DNA from: an uncultured Sphingopyxis sp.
Lineage (GTDB): Bacteria > Pseudomonadota > Alphaproteobacteria > Sphingomonadales > Sphingomonadaceae
Reading direction: 5' to 3'
DNA length: 64,000 nucleotides
NCBI RefSeq assembly: GCF_900078365.1
Contig: NZ_LT598653.1
Coordinates: 124,001 to 188,000, forward strand
The position numbers were made by a program, and so were the translations under genes. The notes under the pieces are model-generated. The model saw only the letters and a list, made by a program, of their open reading frames with translations. It did not search any database and was not told the origin of the DNA. Of this stretch, positions 1 to 10,225 are shown piece after piece; the stretch's first letter is position 1, and every line of letters starts with the position of its first letter.

Positions 1-156
1 GTGGACCGCGCAGGACGAGCGGGTGACGCGCCGCCCGTCGAGCCGGATATGCCCCGCCGCCACCATCGCCTGCGCGATGCTGCGCGAGCGGGCGAAACGC
101 AGGAACCACAGCAGCTTGTCGAGCCGGATGCTTCCTGCGGCGCCGGGGCTTGCCAT
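1..156 (-). CDS. RNA-binding S4 domain protein, C-terminus beyond window edge
   Basis: Partial gene read leftward; the first 52 residues are visible from the ATG at 154-156 and the rest lies outside the window. The reading IRLDKLLWFLRFARSRS followed by GHIRLDGRRV is the classic S4 RNA-binding fold (alpha-L motif) seen in the Hsp15/HslR-like proteins that bind rRNA or stalled 50S-tRNA complexes. It starts 7 nt after the stop of the helicase gene at 164, so the two are probably co-transcribed. Whether it is HslR itself or another single-S4 protein cannot be told from this fragment. Confidence 0.85.
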   Translation of the reverse strand, partial: MASPGAAGSIRLDKLLWFLRFARSRSIAQAMVAAGHIRLDGRRVTRSSCAVH

Positions 157-163
157 AAGCGCG

Positions 164-2920
164 TCAGTCCTTGCGCGCGTCCGCGAGCAGCGCGGCCAGC
201 CCCGCGAACGGGCTGTTCGGCGAGGGGCCGCGACGCTCGGGACGCGGCGGGCGCGGGGCGTCGGGGCGTGGCTTGCCCGGCTTGCCGCGCTTGCCCTTCG
301 CTTGGGTCGCGGGCGGGCGGCGCGCGGTGCCATTGACCGCGGCGCGCGGTGCGCTGTCGCTGCTCTTGCGATCCCTCTTGCGGCGCGGGCGCTTGTCGGC
401 GGCCTTGCGCAGCCCCGACCAGCGCCAGCGGTGCAGCGCCGGATCGCCGACGGCGCGAAAGCCGAAGCTGCCGAGCAGCGCGCGGCGCGTTTCCTCGTCG
501 AGCCCGAGCGAGGTGGCGAGCGCGGGGTCGATCGCGAAACCCGGCGGCGCGGCGCTGTGCGCTTGCTCCTCGCCCTGATCGTCGTGGTGATGCTCGTCGC
601 TGCCCGCGACCGGCGAGGTCGGCGGCGCCGCCGCCTGCATGCGTGCGGCGTGCGCCTGTCGTGCCAGCTTTTCGGCCATGTCGATCCGCAGCCAGCCCGA
701 CGCGCAGCGGCGGAAACCCGCGATGGCGAGGCCCGCCTGATGGCCGTTCTTTTGCAGCACCGCGCCGTGCGGCGGCAGCGCGGGGACGGGCGTGCCCTGC
801 TGCGCGGCGGTCAGCGCGGCGCGCCAGCGCACCGCCTCGGGCTTGAGCAGCAGCGGATGGAAAATATCGAGCGAGCCGATGGTGAAGCCGAGCTTGCGCA
901 GCTGCGGGCGCTCGTCGGGCGTCAGCGCGTTCAGCTGCTCCTCGACTGCCGCGCGGCCGATCGTGCCGCTGTTGTCGGTGAGCGCGGCGAGCAGCGCGCG
1001 GACGCGCGGCGGGGTGAAGAGGTCGCCCGCCGCCTCGCCCATCGCGGCGAGCGGGCCGGCGTGGCGCGCGAGCTGCGCGGCGACGAAGCGCTGGAGCCGC
1101 TCGGCGATCGCCTGCACCTGCGCGGGCTCGAGGCGGCGGAGCGACGGATCGATCTGGATCGCGGGCTGAACCAGCGTCGGGCCCCGCGCCAGCGTTGCGA
1201 CGACATGTCCGTGCCAGGCGAGGCGCGGCGCGGTGCCGGGCTCGGCGACGAGCGAGAGCGCGGTATCCTCACCCTCGGCGAGCGCGGTCGCGCGGCGCGC
1301 CAGCTCGGCGCGCAGATGCTTTTCGGCGGCCGCGAGCAGCAACCGGTGGTCGCTCGCCCTGGCGACCGGGTCGACCTTGAACTGAAACCCTTTGAGCGTG
1401 CCGATCGCTTCGCCATCGACCGCGACGGTGCCGTCGGCGCCGACCGCGACCGGCAGCGCGGTGCCGCGTTGCCCCGCGTCGCGCAGCAGCAGCGCGAGAC
1501 GCCGGTCGACGAAGCGCTGCGCGAGCGCGGCGTGCAAGGCGTCTGACAGCCGCGATTCGAGCGCCTGCGCCTGCTCGGTCCAGCCCGCCGCGCCGGCGAT
1601 CCAGTCGCCGCGCTGCGCGATGAAACAGAGCGTGCGAACGGCGGCGATGCGGCTCGCGAGCTGGTCGATGTCGCCCTCGACATCGTCGAGCCGCGCGAGG
1701 CGCCGCGCGAACCAGTCGGGATCGATCATCCCGTCGCCGCTCGTGCGCCATTGCCAGAGCTTCAGCACGGTGCGGCTGTGATGCTCGGCGCCCAATTGCT
1801 CGAAATCGGGCAGGCCGCAGACGTCCCAAAGCCGTTCGACGGCATCGAAATCTCCGCCGCGCGCGCGCACTTCCATGTCGCCCGCCAGATGCTTGAGCAC
1901 CGCGATGTCGACCGCCTCGGGCGCGGCGCGCAGCATCGGCTGGCTGGGCGGCTGCGCCAGATCGGCCAGAAGCTGGTCGAGCGAGCCGAAACGCGGCGTC
2001 GGATTGCGCCAGAACAGGCTGGCGAGCGGCGGGAAATGATGGCCTTCGATCGCGTGGATTTCCTCGGGCGTGAAGCCGCCTTGCGGCAGGCCGACGGTGC
2101 CGAAGCTGCCGTCCTGCTGGTGGCGTCCGGCGCGTCCGGCGATCTGCGCCATTTCCGAAATCGTCAAGCGCCGCAGGCGCCGTCCGTCGAACTTCTGCAG
2201 GCTCGCAAAGGCGACATGCTGGACGTCGAGGTTGAGCCCCATGCCGATCGCGTCGGTCGCGACCAGATAGTCGACCTCGCCCGCCTCGAACATCGCGACC
2301 TGGGCGTTGCGCGTCTTGGGGCTCAATGCGCCCATCACCACCGCGGCTCCCCCCGAAAAGCGGCGCAGCATTTCGGCGATCGCATAGACCTCCTCGGCCG
2401 AGAAGGCGACGACCGCCGAGCGTTTGGGCAGGCGCGACAGCTTCGACGATCCGGCATAGCTCAGCGTCGAGAAGCGCGGGCGGGTGATGATCTCGGCCTC
2501 GGGGACGAGGCCGCGGACGAGGGTCTTGATGCTCGCCGAGCCGAGAATCATCGTTTCCTCGCGCCCGCGCGCGCGCAGCAGCCGGTCGGTGAAGACATGG
2601 CCGCGTTCGGGATCGGCGCCGAGCTGCGCCTCGTCGATGCCGACGAAGGCGACGTCGCGGGTGACCGGCAGCGCCTCCATCGTGCCGAGCAGATAGCGCG
2701 CCTCGGGCGGCATGATCCGCTCCTCGCCGGTGATCAACCCGACCTCGGCCGCGCCCTTGATCGCCACGACGCGGTCGTAGACCTCGCGCGCGAGCAGGCG
2801 CAGCGGAAAGCCGATCATGCCGCTCGAATGGGCGGTCAGGCGCTCGACCGCCAAATGGGTTTTGCCGGTGTTGGTGGGGCCAAGGACAGCCTTGACCGGC
2901 TGGGAAGAGGAAGAGGTCAT
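164..2920 (-). CDS. SUV3/MgpS-like superfamily 2 RNA/DNA helicase
   Basis: A 918-residue NTP-dependent helicase. Counting from the ATG at 2918-2920, Walker A (GPTNTGKT) is at 14-21, the DEAQ motif II at 96-99, and the motif VI GRAGR at 262-266 in the second RecA domain. The GPTNTGKT and DEAQ signatures are those of mitochondrial SUV3 and its alphaproteobacterial relatives. The large C-terminal half is of unknown role and ends in a Lys/Arg/Pro-rich tail of about 80 residues that could bind nucleic acid. An in-frame TTG at 2960-2962 would add 14 residues but falls before the conserved start; the ATG is preferred. It is paired with an S4 RNA-binding gene, which fits a role in RNA processing or ribosome work (inference). 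Confidence 0.9.
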   Translation of the reverse strand: MTSSSSQPVKAVLGPTNTGKTHLAVERLTAHSSGMIGFPLRLLAREVYDRVVAIKGAAEVGLITGEERIMPPEARYLLGTMEALPVTRDVAFVGIDEAQLGADPERGHVFTDRLLRARGREETMILGSASIKTLVRGLVPEAEIITRPRFSTLSYAGSSKLSRLPKRSAVVAFSAEEVYAIAEMLRRFSGGAAVVMGALSPKTRNAQVAMFEAGEVDYLVATDAIGMGLNLDVQHVAFASLQKFDGRRLRRLTISEMAQIAGRAGRHQQDGSFGTVGLPQGGFTPEEIHAIEGHHFPPLASLFWRNPTPRFGSLDQLLADLAQPPSQPMLRAAPEAVDIAVLKHLAGDMEVRARGGDFDAVERLWDVCGLPDFEQLGAEHHSRTVLKLWQWRTSGDGMIDPDWFARRLARLDDVEGDIDQLASRIAAVRTLCFIAQRGDWIAGAAGWTEQAQALESRLSDALHAALAQRFVDRRLALLLRDAGQRGTALPVAVGADGTVAVDGEAIGTLKGFQFKVDPVARASDHRLLLAAAEKHLRAELARRATALAEGEDTALSLVAEPGTAPRLAWHGHVVATLARGPTLVQPAIQIDPSLRRLEPAQVQAIAERLQRFVAAQLARHAGPLAAMGEAAGDLFTPPRVRALLAALTDNSGTIGRAAVEEQLNALTPDERPQLRKLGFTIGSLDIFHPLLLKPEAVRWRAALTAAQQGTPVPALPPHGAVLQKNGHQAGLAIAGFRRCASGWLRIDMAEKLARQAHAARMQAAAPPTSPVAGSDEHHHDDQGEEQAHSAAPPGFAIDPALATSLGLDEETRRALLGSFGFRAVGDPALHRWRWSGLRKAADKRPRRKRDRKSSDSAPRAAVNGTARRPPATQAKGKRGKPGKPRPDAPRPPRPERRGPSPNSPFAGLAALLADARKD

Positions 2921-3017
2921 TTTCTTGGAAGCCAAGCTGGCATGGGCGCGGGCCGCGCGCAACAGCCGATCGTCGAATGGCCGAGATTTCGGTTCCGTTC
3001 ACCGTCCTTTTCCATCC

Positions 3018-3044
3018 GTCATCCCGGCCTTCGCCGGGATGACG
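3018..3044. repeat. Short palindromic element, family 4 (GTCATCCCGGC type)
   Basis: A single hairpin with arms ATCCCGGC/GCCGGGAT around the CCTTCG loop region, in the 286-nt gap between the helicase and the M23 peptidase. The same family occurs at 16937-16960 and 53459-53535. The rest of the gap holds an AT-richer stretch with TTGACT at 3115-3120 that might be a -35 element for the downstream gene, but no convincing -10 is spaced to it. Confidence 0.75.
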
Positions 3045-3206
3045 AGGTGGCTTGCAAAATATCCCGGCCCCGCCACGCCTCGCCGCAATGCACCGGCGCA
3101 AATCGGCCATTAAATTGACTTTAACGGTCTTTCTTTACAGACAGGCCCTCGAAAACATCATTCGGCGGCTTAGGGGAGGGCCCATCCGCCGAGCGGGGGT
3201 TGCACT

Positions 3207-4778
3207 TTGTTTCAGCGTCACGAACCCATTGCGGGGATGTCGGGCAACGCGGCCGCGCTCGCGATGTCGCAAGCGATCCCGCTGCGGCAGGGCGATTCCG
3301 GCGCGCAGCCGCAGCTCGGCTGGCGCGACCGGCTGGCGCAGCTCGACCTTGTCCCCGACCTTGGCAGCAATATCGGCTCGGCCGAATGGTGGCGCGGGCT
3401 CGCGACATTAACCCTGCTTTGCGGCGCCGCGATCGCGACCTTCCCGGGCGTCCAGCCGCTCGCGGTCGGTGCGCCCGCACTCGATGCCGCCGATTTCAAC
3501 GAAGCGCGCGGCCAGATGATCGTGCCGCTGGCCTTCGGCGGCGACACCGGGCGCCACATGGCGGCGACCGACGCCGTCCGTCCGCTCGCCCAGACCCCCG
3601 AACGGCCGCAGATCGAACTCACCGCCACCCTCGGGCGCGGCGACAGCTTCGCGCGCCTGCTCGAACGCTCGGGCGTCGGCAGCCGCGAGGCGCAGGCGCT
3701 GGCGACCCGCGTGGCGGACGCGGTTCCGCTCGCCGACATCGCGCCGGGCACGCGCATCGACCTGATCCTCGGCCGCCGCGCCGCGCGCACCATGCCGCGC
3801 CCGGTCGAGGCGCTTGCGATGCGCGCGCGCTTCGACCTCCGCATCGAAATGGAGCGGATCGGCGGCCAGCTCGTCATGCGGCGCATCCCGATCGCGGTCG
3901 ATGCGACCCCGCTGCGTATTCGCGGAAAGGTCGGCGACAGCCTCTATCGCTCGGCGCGCGCCGCGGGCGCGCCGCCCGAGGCGATCCAGTCCTATCTGCG
4001 CGTCATCGGCCGCCAGATTTCGGTCAGCCGCGATATTCGCAGCAGCGACGAGTTCGACATCATCGTCGACTATCGCCGTGCCGAAACGGGCGAGAGCGAG
4101 ACGGGCAAGCTGCTCTACGCCGGGCTGATTCGCGGCGGAAAGCCCAAACTCTCGATGCTCGAATGGACGGCCGACGGCCGCGCCCAGTGGTTCGAGGCGT
4201 CGGGCGTCGGGCAGCAGCGCGGCGGCATGATGCGGCCGACGCGCGGCCGGGTCACCTCGACCTTCGGGATGCGGCGCCATCCGATCCTCGGCTACAAGCG
4301 CATGCACAGCGGCATCGATTTCGGCGGCGGCTATGGCGCGCCCATCCATGCGGTGAGCGACGGTGTGGTGACCATCGCCGGGCGCCACGGCGGCTTCGGC
4401 AATTATGTGAAGCTCAATCACGGCAAGGGCCTCGGCACCGGCTACGGCCATATGAGCCGCATCGCGGTGCGGTCGGGCCAGCGCGTCCGTCGCGGGCAGG
4501 TGATCGGCTATATCGGCTCGAGCGGCCTTTCGACGGGCCCGCACCTCCATTACGAGCTCTATCGCAACGGCCGCGCGGTCAATCCGTCGTCGGTGACCTT
4601 CGTCACCCGGGCGCAACTCGAAGGCAAGGCGCTCGCCGCCTTCCGCGCGCGCATCCGCGAACTGACCTCGGTCGCGCCGGGCGCCGCGCTGGCCCCCATC
4701 GCGCCGAAGCAGGTCGAGGGGCCGAAACTCGGCAGCCTCGCCGATGTGGCGTCGAAGCGGGCTGGGGACGGGATTTGA
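3207..4778 (+). CDS. Membrane-anchored M23 family metallopeptidase
   Basis: A 523-residue protein with an N-terminal cytoplasmic stretch, one membrane segment at about residues 63-80, a periplasmic region, and a C-terminal LytM/M23 zinc endopeptidase domain. The zinc ligands are visible as H367-x3-D371 (HSGIDFGG) and H446-x-H448 (HLHYEL). Proteins of this layout cut peptidoglycan cross-links or activate amidases at the envelope. The start is uncertain: TTG at 3207 follows a G-rich stretch at 3193-3199, while ATG at 3237 would remove 10 residues. A catalytic core with all metal ligands argues for an active enzyme rather than an EnvC-like pseudo-peptidase. Confidence 0.9.
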   Translation: MFQRHEPIAGMSGNAAALAMSQAIPLRQGDSGAQPQLGWRDRLAQLDLVPDLGSNIGSAEWWRGLATLTLLCGAAIATFPGVQPLAVGAPALDAADFNEARGQMIVPLAFGGDTGRHMAATDAVRPLAQTPERPQIELTATLGRGDSFARLLERSGVGSREAQALATRVADAVPLADIAPGTRIDLILGRRAARTMPRPVEALAMRARFDLRIEMERIGGQLVMRRIPIAVDATPLRIRGKVGDSLYRSARAAGAPPEAIQSYLRVIGRQISVSRDIRSSDEFDIIVDYRRAETGESETGKLLYAGLIRGGKPKLSMLEWTADGRAQWFEASGVGQQRGGMMRPTRGRVTSTFGMRRHPILGYKRMHSGIDFGGGYGAPIHAVSDGVVTIAGRHGGFGNYVKLNHGKGLGTGYGHMSRIAVRSGQRVRRGQVIGYIGSSGLSTGPHLHYELYRNGRAVNPSSVTFVTRAQLEGKALAAFRARIRELTSVAPGAALAPIAPKQVEGPKLGSLADVASKRAGDGI

Positions 4779-4788
4779 AGGGTTTACG

Positions 4789-4913
4789 CCCTCCCCTTCA
4801 GGGGAGGGCAGCGAGACTTGGCAGCTTGCTGCCTAGTCGCAGCGGGTGGGGGCCATCGGCCTTGCGCAATGTCGCGAGCCCCCACCCCAACCCCTCCCCT
4901 GAAGGGGAGGGGC
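4789..4913. repeat. Intergenic palindromic element, family 1
   Basis: About 125 bp bounded by CCTCCCCTTCAGGGGAGG hairpins at both ends, with a centre containing the GAGACTTGGCAGCTTGCTG and GCCTAGTCGCAGCGGGTGGG segments. It almost fills the space between the M23 peptidase and hemB. Near-identical copy at 27232-27356. Confidence 0.9.
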
Positions 4914-4961
4914 TTTAGAAGAACCATTTGCCCCGCGCCCGCACCCCGCTATGCACCCCGC

Positions 4962-5960
<999 letters not shown>

Positions 5961-5964
5961 TTTC

Positions 5965-8217
5965 GTGAGCGAAACCGCATCGCCGCGGCGCTGGCTGTTC
6001 GTGCTGACGATCCTCGTCGGCAGCTTCCTCCTCTTCCTCGTTCAGCCGATGGTCGCGCGGATGGTGCTGCCCCGGCTGGGCGGCGCACCGATGGTGTGGA
6101 ACAGCGCGATGCTCGTCTATCAGGCGCTGCTGCTCGGCGGTTACGCCTATGCGCACTGGCTCGGCCGCTTCACCGTGCGGCGGCAGGCGATGATCCATGT
6201 CGCCCTGTTCCTCGCCGCCGCCTTGTGGCTTCCGATCGGCATCGCCGAGATCGCGCCGCCCGGACCGGGGCAAGAGGCTTTGTGGGTGCCGCTGCTGCTG
6301 CTCGCGTCGATCGGCCCCGTCTTCTTCGTCGTCTCGGCGCAGGCGCCGCTGATGCAGCGCTGGTTCGCCGCCGACGCGGGGGCGGGCGATCCCTATTATC
6401 TCTATGCCGCGTCGAATCTCGGCAGCTTTGCCGGGCTCATCAGCTATCCCGCGCTCGTCGAGCCGGCGATGCCGCTCGCGGCGCAAAGCTGGAGCTGGAC
6501 CGCGGGCTATGCGCTGCTCGTCCTGCTCGTCGCCGGCGCGGCGGCGGCGCGCTGGCACGGCGGCGCCGAAGCGCACGCCGATGGCGCCGGTGAGCCCGCG
6601 CCGACGCTGCGCCGGCAGCTCCACTGGCTGCTGATCGCCGCGGTGCCGTCGGGGCTGATGCTGTCGACGACGACGCACCTCACCACCGACATCGTCGCGA
6701 TGCCCTTGCTCTGGGTGCTGCCGCTCGGCCTCTATCTCCTGAGCTTCGTCATCGCCTTTTCGACGTTCACGCGCGCGACGCAGATCATCACCTTGCTCGC
6801 TCCGGTCGTGCTGCTCGCGGTTGGCGGGCTCGGACTCTTGAGCTCGGGCGGCGGGTCGATGATGGTCGCGCTCGCCAGCCTCGCGATGCTTTTCACCGTC
6901 GCGGTCGCGCTCCACGGCTATCTCTATCATCTCCGTCCGGTCGCGCGGCATCTGACGCTTTTCTATCTGATCATGTCGGCGGGCGGGGTGCTCGGCGGGC
7001 TGTTCGCGGCGCTGTTTGCGCCGCTGATCTTCGACTGGGTTTACGAGCATCCGCTGCTGATCCTCGCCGCCGCGATGCTGCTGCCGCTACCCGCGCTTCT
7101 CCCATGGGACAAATGGCTGGGGCTCGAGGCGAAGACGACGCGCGCCGTCACGGTCGTGCTTGTCCTGATCGCGGCCTTTGCGAGCTGGCACATGGTGGAT
7201 CAGTGGACCGGCCGGCTCGACGGCGCGGTGACGGGTTGGGGCATCGCGATCTTCGTGATCGGCATGCTCGTCATCGGCTGGCGCTGGTCCTACGTCTCCG
7301 TGCTCGCGCTCTTGATGATCGGGGTCGGGGGCTGGGACACGATCCAGGAAAGCTTCACCGGCGCGCGCGTGCGCAGCTATTTCGGCGTCTATACCGTCAC
7401 CGACTATCCCGAGACGAACCAGCGCCGCCTCGCGCACGGCACGACGCTCCACGGGCTCCAGCGCACTGACGCCGAACACCGGCGCGATCCCACGACCTAT
7501 TACGGGCCGCAGTCGGGGGTCGGGCTGACGCTGGACAAGGCCGAGGCGCTCGCGGGCCCCGGCGCGTCGATCGGCATCGTCGGGCTGGGGGCGGGGACGC
7601 TCGCTTGTTACCGCCAGCCGGGGCAGGACTGGACGATCTTCGAGATCGACCCGGTGATGGTCGGCATCGCGCGCGATCCCGCCAAATTCACTTTCATCGC
7701 TGACTGCGCGCCCGACACGCCGATCGTTATCGGCGACGCGCGGCTGCAGATCGCGGAACAGCCGGCGGCCCGCTTCGACATCATCGTCATCGACGCCTTT
7801 TCGTCGGACGCGATCCCGCTCCATCTGCTGACGAAGGAAGCGATCGGCATCTATGCGCGCGCACTGAAACCCGATGGCATCTTGCTCATCCACATCTCGA
7901 ACCGCTTCTTCGGGCTCGAACCGGTGCTCGCCGCCGAAGCGAAAGCGCGCGGCTGGACCGCGGCGATCCGCATGGACCCCGGCCCCGTCGGCGACGAATA
8001 TGGCGACCTGACGGGCTCGAACTGGGTCGCGCTCACCGCGACGCCCGAACGGATGCGGGAGTTGACCGGCGGGCTCCGCCCGCGCAAGGATTCCCGCGAA
8101 GACGGCGCCTGGGTGCCGATCGAGGCGCGCGCCGGCTTCACCCGCTGGACCGACGATTATGCCTCGACGCTGCCGGTCCTGATCTGGAAGAATATCATCG
8201 GAGGCCGCGACGAATGA
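5965..8217 (+). CDS. Fused multi-spanning membrane / spermidine-synthase-like methyltransferase-fold protein
   Basis: About 750 residues. The N-terminal half has roughly 12 hydrophobic segments (for example FVLTILVGSFLLFLVQPMVA near the start). The C-terminal 230 residues are a Rossmann fold related to spermidine synthases: the GIVGLGAGTLACY glycine loop, the acidic strand end IFEIDPVM, GDARLQI, and the IVIDAFSSDAIPLHL catalytic-loop-like segment. The GTG at 5965 is chosen because it lies 4 nt after the hemB stop; an ATG at 5926 inside hemB is the alternative. Its last 4 nt overlap the next gene (ATGA). Real polyamine synthesis is doubtful for such fusions; the substrate is unknown. Confidence 0.85.
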   Translation: MSETASPRRWLFVLTILVGSFLLFLVQPMVARMVLPRLGGAPMVWNSAMLVYQALLLGGYAYAHWLGRFTVRRQAMIHVALFLAAALWLPIGIAEIAPPGPGQEALWVPLLLLASIGPVFFVVSAQAPLMQRWFAADAGAGDPYYLYAASNLGSFAGLISYPALVEPAMPLAAQSWSWTAGYALLVLLVAGAAAARWHGGAEAHADGAGEPAPTLRRQLHWLLIAAVPSGLMLSTTTHLTTDIVAMPLLWVLPLGLYLLSFVIAFSTFTRATQIITLLAPVVLLAVGGLGLLSSGGGSMMVALASLAMLFTVAVALHGYLYHLRPVARHLTLFYLIMSAGGVLGGLFAALFAPLIFDWVYEHPLLILAAAMLLPLPALLPWDKWLGLEAKTTRAVTVVLVLIAAFASWHMVDQWTGRLDGAVTGWGIAIFVIGMLVIGWRWSYVSVLALLMIGVGGWDTIQESFTGARVRSYFGVYTVTDYPETNQRRLAHGTTLHGLQRTDAEHRRDPTTYYGPQSGVGLTLDKAEALAGPGASIGIVGLGAGTLACYRQPGQDWTIFEIDPVMVGIARDPAKFTFIADCAPDTPIVIGDARLQIAEQPAARFDIIVIDAFSSDAIPLHLLTKEAIGIYARALKPDGILLIHISNRFFGLEPVLAAEAKARGWTAAIRMDPGPVGDEYGDLTGSNWVALTATPERMRELTGGLRPRKDSREDGAWVPIEARAGFTRWTDDYASTLPVLIWKNIIGGRDE

Positions 8218-8768
8218 CATATCGGGACGTCAGCATCATCAGCGTCAATGGCAAGACGCCGCGGATCGACCCCAGCGCCTTCATCGCGCCCGGCTGCCGC
8301 ATCATCGGCGACGTGACGATCGGTCCCGATGTCAGCATCTGGTATAATTGCGTGCTGCGCGCCGATGTCAGCCATATCGTCGTCGGCGCACGGTCGAACA
8401 TCCAGGACGGCAGCGTTGTCCATTGCGACGGACCGATGCCGCATCACCCCGAAGGCTTTCCGACGATCATCGGCGAGGATGTGCTGATCGGACATCTCGC
8501 GATGGTGCATGGCTGCACGCTGGCGGATCGGGCCTTCGTCGGCCTGAAGGCGACGGTGATGAACGGGTGCCGCATCGGCAGCGACGCGATGCTCGCGGCG
8601 GGCGCGCTGCTCACAGAGAATAAGGAAATTCCGGACCGCGAACTCTGGGCCGGATCGCCCGCGCGGCGCGTGCGCGAGATCGGCGATGCCCAGGCGGCGG
8701 GCATGCAGATGGGCGTCGCGCATTATGTGATGAACGGCCGCATGCACAAGGCGGCGGTGGAGGAGTAA
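8214..8768 (+). CDS. Gamma-class carbonic anhydrase family protein (left-handed beta-helix)
   Basis: 184 residues made almost entirely of hexapeptide repeats (GCRIIGDVTIGPDVSIWYN and following) that form a trimeric left-handed beta-helix. Histidines suited to the inter-subunit metal site are seen in VVHCDG and in IGHLAMVHGC. Family members are carbonic anhydrases or, often in proteobacteria (YrdA/PaaY type), metal-dependent hydrolases of uncertain substrate. The start codon overlaps the stop of the upstream membrane/spermidine-synthase-like gene by 4 nt, indicating translational coupling. Confidence 0.92.
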   Translation: MTYRDVSIISVNGKTPRIDPSAFIAPGCRIIGDVTIGPDVSIWYNCVLRADVSHIVVGARSNIQDGSVVHCDGPMPHHPEGFPTIIGEDVLIGHLAMVHGCTLADRAFVGLKATVMNGCRIGSDAMLAAGALLTENKEIPDRELWAGSPARRVREIGDAQAAGMQMGVAHYVMNGRMHKAAVEE

Positions 8769-8776
8769 GCTGATAT

Positions 8777-8890
8777 CCTCTCCCGCAAGCGGAGGGGCAG
8801 CGAGACTTGGAAGCTTGCTTCCTAGTCGCAGCGGGGTGGGCCCTTGCGACGTCGCTGCCCACCCCCAACTCCTCCCGCAAGCGGGAGGGG
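8777..8890. repeat. Intergenic palindromic element, family 1
   Basis: About 114 bp with CTCCCGCAAGCGGGAG-type hairpins at both ends and the core AGACTTGGAAGCTTGCTTCC. It lies between the convergent gamma-carbonic anhydrase and PuuD-like genes and could double as a transcription end for both. Confidence 0.88.
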
Positions 8891-8897
8891 AGCGAAT

Positions 8898-9470
8898 TTA
8901 GCTGAAATTCACCATCGCATAGAGCATCGGGATCGACAGCAAGGTGTTGACTCGCGAAAAGATCATCGCGGTCCGCGCGGCCTTCGCCTTCGCCGCATCG
9001 TCGGCCTCGACGATCCCCAGCGCCTTCTTCTGGTTCGGCCAGATCAGGAACCAGACGTTGAACGCCATGATCAGCCCCAGCCACATGCCGGCGCCGATCA
9101 GCTTATAGGGATCCTGCAGTCCCAGCGCGGGCACGAGATATTTTGCATGACCCGCGATTCCGATCCCCAGCAGCACGGTGGCGAGCGCCGCCCAGCGGAA
9201 CCAGAAGAGCGCGGCGGGCGCGATATGCTTTGATACGCCGGCTTTCAGCTCGGCCGGGATCTTCGGCATCGTCGGCATCTGGACGAAGTTGAAATAATAA
9301 AGCAGCCCGATCCACAGCACACCGAAGAAGGTGTGAAGCCAGCGCATGATCGCATTGCCCGCGGCGATCCCGTCCTCGAAATTCTGGCCGTTGAGGCAGA
9401 GCATCAGGACGATCGCCAGCACCAGCCCAGCGCCCAGAACGGCGTGCAGATTTCCGAAAAACTTGTCCAT
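8898..9470 (-). CDS. PuuD-like (urate hydroxylase membrane domain) protein
   Basis: 190 residues with about five hydrophobic segments (LHAVLGAGLVLAIVLMLCL, WLHTFFGVLWIGLLYYFNF, WAALATVLLGIGIAG, LIGAGMWLGLIMAFNVWFLI, and a C-terminal one). The HTFFGVLWIG and MAFNVWFLIWPNQ stretches are characteristic of the membrane part of the PuuD urate oxidase family. The cytochrome c domain present in true PuuD is absent and no purine genes are nearby, so a urate-oxidising role is not supported; call it a membrane protein of that family. Confidence 0.75.
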   Translation of the reverse strand: MDKFFGNLHAVLGAGLVLAIVLMLCLNGQNFEDGIAAGNAIMRWLHTFFGVLWIGLLYYFNFVQMPTMPKIPAELKAGVSKHIAPAALFWFRWAALATVLLGIGIAGHAKYLVPALGLQDPYKLIGAGMWLGLIMAFNVWFLIWPNQKKALGIVEADDAAKAKAARTAMIFSRVNTLLSIPMLYAMVNFS

Positions 9471-9540
9471 GGCAATTCCCCCTCCGTTATCTGGCGAAAA
9501 TCTATGACAGTCTAACGGAAGGGGCTCAAGTTAAGATGCG

Positions 9541-9568
9541 CGTCCCCCCGCGAAGGCGGGGGCGACGG
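9541..9568. repeat. Half copy of palindromic element family 3
   Basis: One hairpin (CCCCCGCGAAGGCGGGGG) ending with the last base before the stop of yciB. Full two-hairpin copies are at 13309-13398 and 39238-39326. Confidence 0.7.
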
Positions 9569-10225
9569 CTATTCCTGATCGGAAACGGCCAGCCCGTTCC
9601 TGAGCATCACCGGCACCTGGCTCAGCGTGAAGAGGAAGGAGAGGGCGGTGACGCCCCAGACCTTGATCGTCAGCCACAGGTCGAAGCTCATCTGCTTCGC
9701 CTGAATCAGCTCATACATCACATGGTTCGCGATGCCGAGCGCGCCGAAGAACAGCCCCCAGTTGCGCGAGAGCAGCAGCCAGCCCCGTTCGGTCAGCCCC
9801 TCGAGCGCCGACTGGAGCAGATATTTGAGCATCGGCCGCTTGAACCAGTATCCGCCGAGCAGCAGCACCGCGAAGGTGGCGTAGATGATCGTCGGTTTCA
9901 TCACGATGAAACGCTCGTCGTGGAACCAGATCGTCAGCGCGCCGAAGCCGAGGACGAGGATGCTCGACATCCACAGCATCGGCGAAATCTTGCCGAGCTT
10001 CCACTTCGACACCGCCATCGCGATGACGATTGCGACCATGAAGGCGATCGTGCCCTTGATCGCGGCGGTCGTCGCCGCGAAGGCGCCTTCGCCGCCCGAC
10101 GAATATTTATAGGCGAGAAAGAAGACGAGCAGCGGGCCGAAATCGATCACGAAATTGAGCCAGCCATGCTTGGCCGGCGGCGGCGCCGGGACCGGCTCGG
10201 GGCCGCTAGGGAGGACGTCGCTCAT
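9569..10225 (-). CDS. yciB: Inner membrane septation protein A (YciB/IspZ)
   Basis: 218 residues with five to six membrane segments. The motifs FVIDFGPLLVFFLAY, KPTIIYATFAVLLLGG and NWGLFFGALGIANHVMYE are typical of the YciB/IspZ family, which supports cell-envelope biogenesis and septation. There is a Pro-rich 20-residue N-terminus. It is the last gene of the dapF-mtaB-ftsY-yciB operon; its ATG overlaps the ftsY stop by 4 nt. Confidence 0.93.
   Translation of the reverse strand: MSDVLPSGPEPVPAPPPAKHGWLNFVIDFGPLLVFFLAYKYSSGGEGAFAATTAAIKGTIAFMVAIVIAMAVSKWKLGKISPMLWMSSILVLGFGALTIWFHDERFIVMKPTIIYATFAVLLLGGYWFKRPMLKYLLQSALEGLTERGWLLLSRNWGLFFGALGIANHVMYELIQAKQMSFDLWLTIKVWGVTALSFLFTLSQVPVMLRNGLAVSDQE

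Noticed and set aside
8898..9470. True urate oxidase PuuD
   Set aside because: Only the membrane part of that family is present; the C-terminal cytochrome c domain and purine-degradation neighbours are missing.
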